A stretch of 64,000 bases of DNA from assembly GCF_013389455.1 (NCBI RefSeq), contig NZ_CP058278.1, forward strand, positions 2,976,001 to 3,040,000, written 5' to 3'. Below the pieces are notes generated by a model that saw only the letters and a list, made by a program, of their open reading frames with translations, did no database searches and was not told the origin of the DNA. The position numbers and the translations under genes are program-made. This stretch comes from Flavobacterium inviolabile (GTDB taxonomy: Bacteria > Bacteroidota > Bacteroidia > Flavobacteriales > Flavobacteriaceae). Shown in pieces: positions 1 to 8,894 of this stretch. The first letter of the stretch is position 1; each line of letters opens with the position of its first letter.

Positions 1-1
1 T

Positions 2-514
2 TTTACCCATGTACCCAATTACAGTACGTTTATTTTAAACGTGCCGGATAACTTTTCTAACGGAAGTTTTTACAACATGCCGTTGGATGAATTTATCAGC
101 AATATCGACAATGCGCTGGCAACAGGTTATACCGTTGAATTGGATTGTGACGTAAGTGAGCCTACCTTCTCCGGAAAATACGGTGTTGCCGTGATCCCGG
201 AAAACAGCGAGGATAACAAAACGATCTTAACAGAGATCAAACCGGAAAAAGCAATCACTCCGGAATTCCGTCAGGCAGAATTTGAAAACCTTTCTACCCA
301 GGACGACCATTTAATGCACATTGTTGGAAAAGTAAAGGATCAGAAAGGGACTGTTTACTATAAAGTGAAAAATTCCTGGGGAACCGATGCCAGCAGAGTT
401 GCCAATGGCGGTTATGTGTATATGAGCGTTCCTTATATGAAATTAAAAGCGATATCGGTAATGGTTCATAAAGATGCGCTTTTAAAAGACACTAAAAAGA
501 AATTAGCCTTATAA
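2..514 (+). CDS. C1-like cysteine peptidase (bleomycin hydrolase / PepC type), 3' part
   Basis: Only the C-terminal ~170 codons are in the window. The frame is open from base 2, so the gene begins to the left and the GTG at 41 is internal. It is a papain-fold cysteine aminopeptidase of the bleomycin hydrolase / aminopeptidase C group. The catalytic His lies in DHLMHIVG and the catalytic Asn in KNSWG some 20 residues later; the nucleophile Cys is outside the window. Family members are about 400 aa, so roughly the last 40% is seen. A terminator follows at 542-569, so this is the last gene of its transcript. Whether it has a signal peptide cannot be seen. Confidence 0.88.
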   Translation, partial: FTHVPNYSTFILNVPDNFSNGSFYNMPLDEFISNIDNALATGYTVELDCDVSEPTFSGKYGVAVIPENSEDNKTILTEIKPEKAITPEFRQAEFENLSTQDDHLMHIVGKVKDQKGTVYYKVKNSWGTDASRVANGGYVYMSVPYMKLKAISVMVHKDALLKDTKKKLAL

Positions 515-541
515 CAATAAATTGTTTCAAAAGTGAAATTT

Positions 542-569
542 AGCCTGTATGTAATTACAGGCTTTTTTT
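542..569 (+). terminator. Rho-independent terminator of the peptidase gene
   Basis: An 8-bp stem (AGCCTGTA / TACAGGCT) with a 6-base loop is followed by a run of seven T, 28 bases after the peptidase stop. Confidence 0.8.
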
Positions 570-631
570 ATGTGTTGAAAATTTAACAGAAATTAATTCC
601 TTTTAGGATTTTAAAAACAATTTGGGTTATT

Positions 632-639
632 TATATTTG
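632..639 (+). promoter_or_regulatory. -7 promoter element TATATTTG
   Basis: It matches the Bacteroidetes -7 consensus TAnnTTTG. No good TTG is seen at the -33 position. It lies 33 bases upstream of the ATG at 673 and inside the longer open frame that begins at TTG 622, which argues against the upstream start. Confidence 0.45.
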
Positions 640-672
640 CCTTTACCAAAATTTTACAAGGAACACTTTTCA

Positions 673-1863
673 ATGAAACTGACTAAATATATCCCCCTAT
701 TTTCTATATTATTAATATTATCGTGCAATAAAAAAGATAACTCCAGAAACTCCGATAACAGTACCAACGATACTGCGCTTTTAGCCGGTAATTTTGAGAT
801 CAAATTACCTAAAATCTCTGCCAAATATGCTTCTGACAATAAAGCTTATGTGGAGCGTTTTTACAACAAGCATTTTAACAGTAACGATTACAGCGGCGGT
901 TTCCTTGTTGCCAAAAACGGGCAGATTATCTATGAAAACTACAGCGGATATGCCTATAAAGAGAAAAACGACAAAATAACGGCAGACACGCCTATCCATA
1001 TTGCCTCCGTTAGTAAAATGCTAACAGCTGTTGCCGTATTAAAACTGGTTGACGAAGGGGAATTAAAACTGGACCAGACGGTAAAAAGTCTGCTACCGGC
1101 TTTCCCGTATGAAAAAACAACGGTAAGAATGCTTTTGAGCCACCGCAGCGGTTTGCGCAATTATGCTTATTTTACTGCCGATAAAGGGGTGTGGGATAAG
1201 AAAAAGACGCTGACAAATCAGGATGTACTGGATTTATTAGCGACCAAACCCATCGGTCTGGAATCACAGCCCAATACCCGTTTTGGCTATTGTAATACCA
1301 ACTATGCCTTACTGGCTTTGATTATAGAAAAAGTAACCGGTAAAAGCTATCCGGTGGTGATGAAAGAAATGATTTTCGATCCGCTTGGCATGAAGCATAC
1401 TTTTGTTTTTAATAATCTGGAGAAAAAAGATAATGTGAGCCAATCCTATAAAGGAAATTATTTGCGTCTTGCCTTTGAGTTCCTGGACCAGGTTTATGGC
1501 GATAAGAATATTTATTCCACCCCGCGTGATATTTTAAAATTTGACATCGCTACCTACAATGACGATTTCTTAAGCAAAGAAATGAAAGCCGAAATGTATA
1601 AAGGTTACAGCTATGAGCGTAAAGGAACCAAAAATTACGGTTTGGGTGTCCGTATGTATGAGTTTGAAACCGGTCAGAAATATTTCTTCCACAACGGCTG
1701 GTGGCACGGGAACACGTCTTCTCTGGTAACCCTTAGAAAAGACACCGTTTCCATTATTGCATTGTCGAACAAATACAGCAAAAAAACCTATCAGACTAAA
1801 AAATTAGCGCCGCATTTCGGGGATTATCCTTTCAAATTCAGCAAAGAAGAGATGGAGGAATAG
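673..1863 (+). CDS. Serine hydrolase lipoprotein, class C beta-lactamase fold
   Basis: A 396-aa lipoprotein (lipobox LILSC, Cys18) of the beta-lactamase / penicillin-binding-protein-like family. The SxxK motif is S112-V-S-K115, the Tyr motif is Y206-C-N208, and the third box is HNGWWHG near residue 345. The fold acts on peptides, esters or beta-lactams in the envelope; the substrate cannot be read from the sequence. I chose the ATG at 673 rather than TTG 622 because it gives a clean lipoprotein signal and because a -7 element lies between the two. The gene stands alone between two terminators. A paralogue of the same fold is at 29145. Confidence 0.85.
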   Translation: MKLTKYIPLFSILLILSCNKKDNSRNSDNSTNDTALLAGNFEIKLPKISAKYASDNKAYVERFYNKHFNSNDYSGGFLVAKNGQIIYENYSGYAYKEKNDKITADTPIHIASVSKMLTAVAVLKLVDEGELKLDQTVKSLLPAFPYEKTTVRMLLSHRSGLRNYAYFTADKGVWDKKKTLTNQDVLDLLATKPIGLESQPNTRFGYCNTNYALLALIIEKVTGKSYPVVMKEMIFDPLGMKHTFVFNNLEKKDNVSQSYKGNYLRLAFEFLDQVYGDKNIYSTPRDILKFDIATYNDDFLSKEMKAEMYKGYSYERKGTKNYGLGVRMYEFETGQKYFFHNGWWHGNTSSLVTLRKDTVSIIALSNKYSKKTYQTKKLAPHFGDYPFKFSKEEMEE

Positions 1864-1871
1864 TTTGGAGG

Positions 1872-1922
1872 TGTGATTTATGAGGTTAGATATTTGATTT
1901 ATGAAATGTGATTTATGAGGTT
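1872..1922. repeat. 16-bp direct repeat after the serine hydrolase gene
   Basis: TGTGATTTATGAGGTT occurs at 1872-1887 and exactly again at 1907-1922, with a partial third copy (GATTTATGA) between them. It is a short noncoding repeat between the stop codon and the terminator. No function is apparent. Confidence 0.6.
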
Positions 1923-1945
1923 TGAAGTTTGAAAAACGAACATAT

Positions 1946-1983
1946 AAAAAAGGGAGAATGATTAACATCGTTCTCCCTTTTTC
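1946..1983. terminator. Bidirectional terminator between convergent genes
   Basis: AAAAAGGGAGAA pairs with TTCTCCCTTTTT across a loop of about 12 bases. A-tracts and T-tracts on both sides let it stop the serine hydrolase transcript on plus and the dioxygenase transcript on minus. Confidence 0.8.
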
Positions 1984-1993
1984 TTTTCAGGTC

Positions 1994-2872
1994 TTATCCT
2001 ATTTTTACGGAAGTCATTGTTAAGGAACCGCCCACTGCCTTATCATTAAAAAAGCTTGTTTCGTCTTTACTGTCCTGTAATGCCAGTGTGTACAGCATCG
2101 GGTAATAATGATCCGGCGTTGGGATGGCTAATTTTGCCGACTTATCCAGTTTTTCATAATCAATCAGTGCTTTGTGGTTACCGTCGGTGATCTTGTTTTT
2201 AAAGATGGTATTCATTTCCACAGCCCAGTCATAGCCATATTCCGGCTCCGCCAGTTTATCCCAGGCGACCATGCGAAGGTTGTGCACCATATTACCGCTT
2301 CCGATAATCAGTACGCCTTTTTTACGCAGGCTCGCCAGTTGTTTCGCCAAGTCATAATGGTATTGCGGCGGTTTGTTATAATCGATACTCAGCTGCAAAA
2401 CCGGGATATCCGCGTTGGGATACATGTGCCGTACAACGGTCCACGTGCCATGGTCCAAGCCCCAGTCGTGATCCAAACCAACATCGGTAGTGGTGATCAG
2501 GCCGGACGTTGCTTTCGCCAGTTCCGGATTTCCGGGTGCCGGATACTGCACATCGAATAATGCCTGTGGAAAACCACCAAAATCATGAATCGTTTTCGGA
2601 TGGTTCATCGCAGTAATATGTGTACCTCTCGTTAACCAGTGTGCCGAAATAACAATCACGGCTTTCGGCTTCGGAATGTCCTGCCCCATTTTGGTCCAGG
2701 TGCGTGAAAATTCATTGTCTTCAATACCGTTCATCGGTGAACCGTGACCGATAAATAACACCGGAAGTTTTACATCTTCTTCTTTTAAATCCTGTGTCCA
2801 GTTGTAAAATGGATATAATGTTGCCATACCTGCTCCTCCAATTATAGTTTTAATAAAATCAAGTCTATTCAT
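1994..2872 (-). CDS. ygiD: 4,5-DOPA extradiol dioxygenase family protein (YgiD-like)
   Basis: A 292-aa member of the class III extradiol ring-cleavage dioxygenases (DODA/YgiD), which open catechol-type rings using one metal ion. The metal-ligand histidines are visible in LFIGHGSPMNG (His43) and in SAHW, with a further conserved His in LDHGTW. The first ~30 residues (MNRLDFIKTIIGGAGM...) form a hydrophobic leader that the E. coli enzyme lacks, so the protein may be exported or membrane-linked; this is inference. It is monocistronic and converges on the serine hydrolase. The physiological substrate in flavobacteria is not known. Confidence 0.87.
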   Translation of the reverse strand: MNRLDFIKTIIGGAGMATLYPFYNWTQDLKEEDVKLPVLFIGHGSPMNGIEDNEFSRTWTKMGQDIPKPKAVIVISAHWLTRGTHITAMNHPKTIHDFGGFPQALFDVQYPAPGNPELAKATSGLITTTDVGLDHDWGLDHGTWTVVRHMYPNADIPVLQLSIDYNKPPQYHYDLAKQLASLRKKGVLIIGSGNMVHNLRMVAWDKLAEPEYGYDWAVEMNTIFKNKITDGNHKALIDYEKLDKSAKLAIPTPDHYYPMLYTLALQDSKDETSFFNDKAVGGSLTMTSVKIG

Positions 2873-3103
2873 TACTATACAATATTTGTATATACAAATT
2901 TACAATAAAAGTCGAAATGATTCTTTAATTTTGTGATATTTAACATTTTATAGCCTATTCTGCTACTATCAAAAAGAGAAAATGAAAATATAATCCTTAT
3001 ATTTTTTAATTATCTTGTTTTAAACTCAAAAAGAAAGGGAATATTTAAGATTCTGTTGTTAATTCTTTAAAAAAAAGCCATAAATACTGCTTATTCTTAT
3101 CTA

Positions 3104-3118
3104 TTATTAGTCTAAATA
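3104..3118 (+). promoter_or_regulatory. Fur-like 7-1-7 operator before the TonB receptor operon
   Basis: TTATTAG-T-CTAAATA is a near-palindrome with the 7-1-7 shape of Fur-family sites and resembles the TTTAGACTAA-type sequences before iron-regulated genes in Bacteroidetes. It overlaps the expected -33 region, 12 bases before the -7 element at 3131. Assignment to Fur is inference. Confidence 0.4.
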
Positions 3119-3130
3119 AAATAATGATGG

Positions 3131-3138
3131 TATTTTTG
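3131..3138 (+). promoter_or_regulatory. -7 promoter element TATTTTTG
   Basis: It matches TAnnTTTG and ends 25 bases before the GTG at 3164. The -33 position is occupied by the Fur-like palindrome rather than a TTG, as expected of a regulated promoter. Confidence 0.5.
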
Positions 3139-3163
3139 CACCATATTAAGATATTTGATAGAC

Positions 3164-5893
3164 GTGAGGTTTTTATACATTATACTACTGCTAGGCATTA
3201 ATACGCTATATGCACAAAAACATATAACCGGACAGGTTCTGGATAAAGACACTAAAAAACCATTGCAAAGTGTATTCGTGCTGAACCCGGAAACGAATGA
3301 CTGGGCCATTACAGACGATAACGGTTCATTTGAACTGCGTATGCCGGCTTCGAAAGATATTAGTATCAGTTTCAAACTGTTGGGTAAGCAGGAAATGACC
3401 GTTACCTACAAAAAAGAAAACTTAAACACCAAGCTTACCGTTTACCTTCAAAACCGTGACTTGCGACTGGATGAAGTGGTCGTAACGGCAAGAAAAGGAA
3501 AAAAATTCTCCGAGATCACTATCGGGAAAGAAGTAATCGAACAGGTACAGGCTTTCTCCCTTAATGAAGTACTGGAACAATTACCCGGCCAGGCAGTTAC
3601 GAATTTTAATCTTAATGAGTTCAAACCAATTGCTTTCCGGACCGTTAAGCCATCCCTGGTAGCCAATGCTGCTTTTGGAAACAAATCGTTTGGTACAGCA
3701 ATCGTTGTGGATGGTATTCCCATTTCGAACAATGAAAACATGCAGTCCTATTCCGGGAATTATGGTGTGCCGTTCTCACCGAACCAGTTAGGTTTTGGCG
3801 ATCCCTCCTCTTCCTCCGGTTTTAACGGGTATTTTTCCAATGCCAATTTTGGTGCCGATTTAAGAGAAATTCCAGCCGATAATATTGAAAAGATCGAAGT
3901 GGTTCAGGGAGTTCCTTCTGCTAAATACGGGGATCTGACTTCCGGATTGATCAAAATTGAACAAAAAGCCGGAAAATCTCCTTACCGCGTGTACACTTCT
4001 TTAAGAGACGGTACTACCGAATATGGTTTTTCCAAAGGTTTTAAAGCCAGCGACAAGATCGGCTTTATCAATCTATCGGTAAATTATTTAAAATCGAACG
4101 CCGAGCCGAGAGTTTCCTATACCGAATACGAACGTATCACGACTAACTTAATGTGGAGCTGGGCGAGCAAAAACAAAAACATCCGCAACTCTTTTTCTGT
4201 TGATTATGGTTTTAACAACGATAATGTGAATTATGAAGAAGAAGACACCGATGATAAAATTGTAAAAAATAAAAAGAAAGACCTGTCTGTTTCCAACCGC
4301 TTCAAATGGAAGTTTAAGGATACGAGCTTTTTCGACAACCTGGATGTGAATTTTAATTTCAGATACAGTGATCAGTACACCTATGAGTCAAAGTTTGTGA
4401 ACATTGGCGGTAGTATTGTAGGAACCAGTACGGAGGAAGGTGTTTATACCGGAACGTACACATTACCAAGTTATACTTCCGTAAAAGCCGTAGAAGGTAT
4501 TCCGGTCTCTTCTTTCCTGTCTGCAGACTTATATAAGAGTTTTAACACCGGCGACTGGTCGCATTCGGTACTAATGGGTACTTCTTTCCGCACGAGTGAC
4601 AACAAAGGCCGCGGGCGTTTGGGAAGCCCGGAAACGATGATCAGCACATTCGCTTCTACAAACGGTGGATCCGGACAAGGTTTCCGTCCGTATAACTATG
4701 GCGAAAATATCCGTGCCGAATATCAGTACTCCTTATATGCAGAAGACAACATTACCCGCAACTGGGAAAACAGTATTCTATACATAAACAGCGGTTTACG
4801 CTACGATAACCAATACGGTTTCTCCACTTTGGCTCCCCGAATCAACAGTTATTTTCAATATGATAACTTTAAAATCCGCGGCGGATTTGGTATCACTTCG
4901 AAAGCGCCTTCTTTAAACCAGATTTATACCGGACCAAGATATTATGATGCCGTTTTAGGAGATTATCGTTACCCGGGTTACTACAATTTAGGAATTGTTC
5001 AGACCTATATTGATTATTCCGATAACAAAGGTTTGAAGCCTACAAAGAGTATGCGTTCGGAATTAGGCTTTGATTATAAACTACCTTTCGGAAACCTGAA
5101 CTTTACCGGTTTTTATAATAAGATGTATGATGGAATCACGAATGAAGGAATTCCGACTACCAGAGCCATGGCAAACCTGGACATACAGTTTAACGGAACC
5201 CAGACGCCAACCTATCAGGTAACAGGCTATACTCCTTTTTATTACCTGCAAAACAGATTGGTAAACAAAATGGAATCAAAAGATAAGGGTGTGGAATTCT
5301 TTATGAGTTTTGAAAAAACACCTTTTAAAAATGTCACGTTTGACATTCAGGGAAGCTATACGGAAACGGTGAACACCGATAACCGTGATTTCTATGAAAA
5401 GATTGCCGGCACAACGCCAAGAACGGAAAAATTTGCGATCCTGGCACCATATTCCGAGAATTATAAAAGTTTCCGTTTGGGCTCTAACATCAATTACCAT
5501 TTACCTAAAATCGGATTGGTTATTGCGGTGCGAAGCGAACACTTTATCATTGAAAACAATACCTATAAAAGCGGTAACCGACTGTTGGGCTATATCGATG
5601 AAAACCTGAACCGGTTTATCATTCCGGAAGCCGAAAGAGATACCCACCCGTTATTAGGAGTACTGGTACAAAACTATCCGGAAAGAGACAGATCGCTGCA
5701 AAAAGTGTATCACAATTTCCATTTGCGGGTATCGAAAGACTTTAAAAACGGATTCCGTTTTTCATTCTATGCCAACAACTTCCTGGATTTAAAACAAACG
5801 GAAGATGTTATAGACAACGGCATTCCGACAAAAAGAACAAAATCCGATATGGTACAGTTATCGTTCGGAACCAAAATAGAATATCAATTTTAA
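3164..5893 (+). CDS. TonB-dependent outer-membrane receptor
   Basis: About 909 aa. The signal peptide (MRFLYIILLLGINTLYA, cleaved before QK) is followed by a carboxypeptidase-like regulatory beta-sandwich (HITGQVLDKDTKKPLQ), a plug domain (~110-260, including GTAIVVDGIPI and IEVVQGVPSAKYGDLTSGLI) and a 22-strand type barrel to the C-terminus, which ends ...KIEYQF with a terminal aromatic residue. I use GTG 3164 because it starts the signal peptide cleanly; TTG 3155 in the same frame is the alternative. It is the first gene of a four-gene operon (22 bases before the next). The neighbours and the Fur-like site suggest uptake of iron, heme or another metal chelate; the ligand is not known. Confidence 0.9.
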   Translation: MRFLYIILLLGINTLYAQKHITGQVLDKDTKKPLQSVFVLNPETNDWAITDDNGSFELRMPASKDISISFKLLGKQEMTVTYKKENLNTKLTVYLQNRDLRLDEVVVTARKGKKFSEITIGKEVIEQVQAFSLNEVLEQLPGQAVTNFNLNEFKPIAFRTVKPSLVANAAFGNKSFGTAIVVDGIPISNNENMQSYSGNYGVPFSPNQLGFGDPSSSSGFNGYFSNANFGADLREIPADNIEKIEVVQGVPSAKYGDLTSGLIKIEQKAGKSPYRVYTSLRDGTTEYGFSKGFKASDKIGFINLSVNYLKSNAEPRVSYTEYERITTNLMWSWASKNKNIRNSFSVDYGFNNDNVNYEEEDTDDKIVKNKKKDLSVSNRFKWKFKDTSFFDNLDVNFNFRYSDQYTYESKFVNIGGSIVGTSTEEGVYTGTYTLPSYTSVKAVEGIPVSSFLSADLYKSFNTGDWSHSVLMGTSFRTSDNKGRGRLGSPETMISTFASTNGGSGQGFRPYNYGENIRAEYQYSLYAEDNITRNWENSILYINSGLRYDNQYGFSTLAPRINSYFQYDNFKIRGGFGITSKAPSLNQIYTGPRYYDAVLGDYRYPGYYNLGIVQTYIDYSDNKGLKPTKSMRSELGFDYKLPFGNLNFTGFYNKMYDGITNEGIPTTRAMANLDIQFNGTQTPTYQVTGYTPFYYLQNRLVNKMESKDKGVEFFMSFEKTPFKNVTFDIQGSYTETVNTDNRDFYEKIAGTTPRTEKFAILAPYSENYKSFRLGSNINYHLPKIGLVIAVRSEHFIIENNTYKSGNRLLGYIDENLNRFIIPEAERDTHPLLGVLVQNYPERDRSLQKVYHNFHLRVSKDFKNGFRFSFYANNFLDLKQTEDVIDNGIPTKRTKSDMVQLSFGTKIEYQF

Positions 5894-5915
5894 TAATTAA
5901 TTATATATAACTTAC

Positions 5916-7265
5916 ATGAAAAAAATACTTCTATTACTTAGTGCGGCTCTAGCTTTTTCATCTTGTTCAGATGACGATTTCGGAGATGGAAATAATGGAT
6001 TACAACCCGTTAATTTTTCGGTAAATCTTAAATATGATACAACAGCATTTAATGGTGAAGCAGTACAACAGGGTGCAGTTATTTTAACCAATACCAATAC
6101 CGGAGATACATATACGGTACAATCCAATACCAGTGGTGTGGCTACCTTTAATGCGATCATCCCGGGAACCTACAACATTACGGCAACAAAAACACTGACC
6201 AGCGCTGAATTCAATACGCAGTTCGGTTATACTCCGGAAACGCCATCGGTTTTATTTAACGGCGCTCAGGAGCAGGTTATCGTAAACGCAAATGTAAGCG
6301 GTACCGAACTTAAACTAAAAACAATCCGAATTGGTGATCTGGTAATCAAACAAATCTACTATGCCGGTTCCCATGCACAACAGGGGGCTGTTTTCAGAGA
6401 TCAGTTTATTGAGATCTACAACAACTCTAACGAGAAGATCTATGCAGACGGTTTGTGTATCGGTCAGCTTTACGGAAAAACATCCACTACTTCAGCTTCT
6501 TATACCCTGTCTAACGGACAGTTCGACTGGAGCAAGTCAATTGGAATGACTTCCGGATCTGCTGCCAATACAGACTATGTTTATGCTGACTATGTGATCA
6601 AAGTACCTGGAAACGGAACAGAATACCCGATTTTACCGGGAGAAAGTATTGTAATTGCCCAAACGGGAATCAACCATAAAGCGCCTTTAGTAGACAATAG
6701 CAATGAACCGTTAACGGTACAGAATCCTGATTTGACAGTCGATTTAAGCAATGCTGAATTTGAAGTATATTTAGGAGATTACAGATTATCACTTGGTGAA
6801 GAGGTTTATCGTTACGACATCCAAAACCCGGCTGTTAAAGATATGAATATCGCCTACTGGGGAAGACAAGGATACAGCAGCCCGAATAAAGATTTCTTAA
6901 TGGACAACTTAGGAAGAGACAGTTTTGTAATTTTCCGTGAAGAAAATTTAAATGCTTACCCTAATTTTTCAGATCCTTCTGTAACAAACATTATCAATAC
7001 AACTAAGTTTTTCATTCAGATTCCAAAGGTTAAAATCATTGACGGTGTAGAATTACAACACTACAACCCAAGCAGCCAGCGTCCGAAAATGTTACAGGCA
7101 GAAGTAGATGCTTCTTTCATTAACTGTGATGCTGCCTACAACTCTCAGGCGGTAATCAGAAAAACAAAAACTATCGTTAATGGTCGTAAAATCTTAGAAG
7201 ATACCAACAATTCTTCTAACGATTTCATCAAACAAAAAGCAAATCCTAAAGGTTTTGCAAACTAG
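5916..7265 (+). CDS. DUF4876 lipoprotein, partner of the TonB receptor
   Basis: A 449-aa protein with a lipoprotein signal (SSCSDDD, Cys17). Residues ~30-130 look like an Ig/CNA-B-type sandwich (TNTNTGDTYTVQSNTSGVATF). The body, with QFIEIYNNSNEKIYADGLCIGQLYG, matches what I know of DUF4876, which also resembles lamin-tail-like folds. It is probably anchored in the outer membrane next to the receptor, in the position of a surface ligand-binding lipoprotein. The ligand is unknown. It sits 22 bases after the receptor and 64 before the barrel gene. Confidence 0.75.
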   Translation: MKKILLLLSAALAFSSCSDDDFGDGNNGLQPVNFSVNLKYDTTAFNGEAVQQGAVILTNTNTGDTYTVQSNTSGVATFNAIIPGTYNITATKTLTSAEFNTQFGYTPETPSVLFNGAQEQVIVNANVSGTELKLKTIRIGDLVIKQIYYAGSHAQQGAVFRDQFIEIYNNSNEKIYADGLCIGQLYGKTSTTSASYTLSNGQFDWSKSIGMTSGSAANTDYVYADYVIKVPGNGTEYPILPGESIVIAQTGINHKAPLVDNSNEPLTVQNPDLTVDLSNAEFEVYLGDYRLSLGEEVYRYDIQNPAVKDMNIAYWGRQGYSSPNKDFLMDNLGRDSFVIFREENLNAYPNFSDPSVTNIINTTKFFIQIPKVKIIDGVELQHYNPSSQRPKMLQAEVDASFINCDAAYNSQAVIRKTKTIVNGRKILEDTNNSSNDFIKQKANPKGFAN

Positions 7266-7329
7266 TCTGTAACCCGTTACAGCAGTTAAATCTTAAAACG
7301 TTTCTTATATTTTTAAGAACCATTATAAT

Positions 7330-8892
7330 ATGACTTCAAAAAAAGTAATATTCTATTTTATACTATTGGTGAGTTGTGCAGCAAATGCGCAGCTCACTGA
7401 TAGTTTATCGGTACAACAGAATTTGTTTTACAACGATGTACAACAGCATTTTTGGAAAAACCCGTTATTCTATACCACCCAGCATTTAAATGATTTTACG
7501 CTGACTCAAATTGATTTCAGTCAGAAGAATCTGAATTTAAAACGCGTTCAAACGGCAGACAGAACCACACAATATAGTTTTTCTACTCAGGGAATCTATA
7601 ATGTAAAACCGAGATTACGCCTTTTTGGCGGTTTTATATTCAATAAAATTGCCGAAAAAGGTCTGGGCTACAACTTCTCTACCCAGCGAACGGAAAACCA
7701 GAATGTTTTGTCTCCAAATTATTTTTTCGCCCCAAAAAAAGGAGACTGGGATATTCAGAATTATAATTTAGATGGCGGATTTGCTTATCAGTTTGACAGC
7801 AATATTCTTTTAGGAGCCAAAGCTTTCTATAAAAACGGAAAAAGTTACAGAACCATCGATCCGCGTCCGGAAATTCAGCAGAGTAACTATGGCGGAGAGC
7901 TGCAAACCGGTTACAATTTCAACAATAACAGTTTGTTTGTTAGCGCAGGTATTGCCAAAAAAACGGAAACATCAAACATCACTTACGTGAATGATGCCCA
8001 GAATGCTCCGGCCTATCCGGAAACATTCACCCGTTTTGCATCCGGTTATGGGCGGATCATTTTCAACTCCTCCTATAACAGGTATATTTTTAATACTATC
8101 GATAAAAACTTCGGTTTTGGCTATCAATACCAAAACAGCAGAAACAAGGTAAGCGCCACCTATAAATACAACAAATCCTTAGAAAGCTTTTATCGCAAAA
8201 ATGCCCGTGGCTATGTGTATATCGATGATGAGCTGAAAATGTATATGTACAGGGTTATAGCACATACCGGAGAACTAAACTATTTCTATGACGGTGAAAA
8301 AGTCGATTATAAAGCCGCTTTTGGATATGAAAGACAAAAAGGCGATAATTTTTCAGTGATCGAAAACGGTCAGAATTACCGGATGAACCTGGATATTTTT
8401 ACCTTCAGTAATGGCGTGATAAAGAAAGACAAGGATCGTGTTGTTTATGCTTTTGAACTGGGAGCCAACTATATCAAACATAAATATATCGACCTTTTGG
8501 GTAATACCGACAAACGATTGAACACGCTGGAAATCCAGACTTCTTTTAACAAAGACATACTGGCTAAGGAGAAAAACAAAATAAACCTGTCTGTTGGAGT
8601 GAAATATTATATGGCGCTGGATGAAAAATTAGTTTTTATTCCTATTTCTTCTTCCAACACTTCATTTGCAGACAATGTAATCCGACCGGATCAGGCTTTT
8701 GATGCGACTTCGAAATTACAATCGAATATTATGGCACAATACTTTTATAGTCTTTCAAAAACTAAAAAGTTACGTATTTTTGCCAATTATAACACACTGG
8801 TTGCTTTAGGGGATCAATACAAAACCTATACAACCGATTTTAATACCACAGAAAGCAGCTATTTTAATGGCGGAATCTCTATAATTTATTAG
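7330..8892 (+). CDS. Outer-membrane beta-barrel protein (DUF6850-like)
   Basis: A 520-aa protein with a signal peptide (MTSKKVIFYFILLVSCAANA, cleaved before QL). The rest is alternating polar/aromatic strands typical of an outer-membrane barrel (for example FGFGYQYQNSRNKVSATYKY and the C-terminal YFNGGISIIY). I believe this is the DUF6850 family found after DUF4876 genes, but this is recall and not tested. It ends 2 bases before the cytochrome peroxidase gene, so the two are probably translationally coupled. Its role, perhaps a second channel or a scaffold, is unknown. Confidence 0.7.
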   Translation: MTSKKVIFYFILLVSCAANAQLTDSLSVQQNLFYNDVQQHFWKNPLFYTTQHLNDFTLTQIDFSQKNLNLKRVQTADRTTQYSFSTQGIYNVKPRLRLFGGFIFNKIAEKGLGYNFSTQRTENQNVLSPNYFFAPKKGDWDIQNYNLDGGFAYQFDSNILLGAKAFYKNGKSYRTIDPRPEIQQSNYGGELQTGYNFNNNSLFVSAGIAKKTETSNITYVNDAQNAPAYPETFTRFASGYGRIIFNSSYNRYIFNTIDKNFGFGYQYQNSRNKVSATYKYNKSLESFYRKNARGYVYIDDELKMYMYRVIAHTGELNYFYDGEKVDYKAAFGYERQKGDNFSVIENGQNYRMNLDIFTFSNGVIKKDKDRVVYAFELGANYIKHKYIDLLGNTDKRLNTLEIQTSFNKDILAKEKNKINLSVGVKYYMALDEKLVFIPISSSNTSFADNVIRPDQAFDATSKLQSNIMAQYFYSLSKTKKLRIFANYNTLVALGDQYKTYTTDFNTTESSYFNGGISIIY

Positions 8893-8894
8893 GC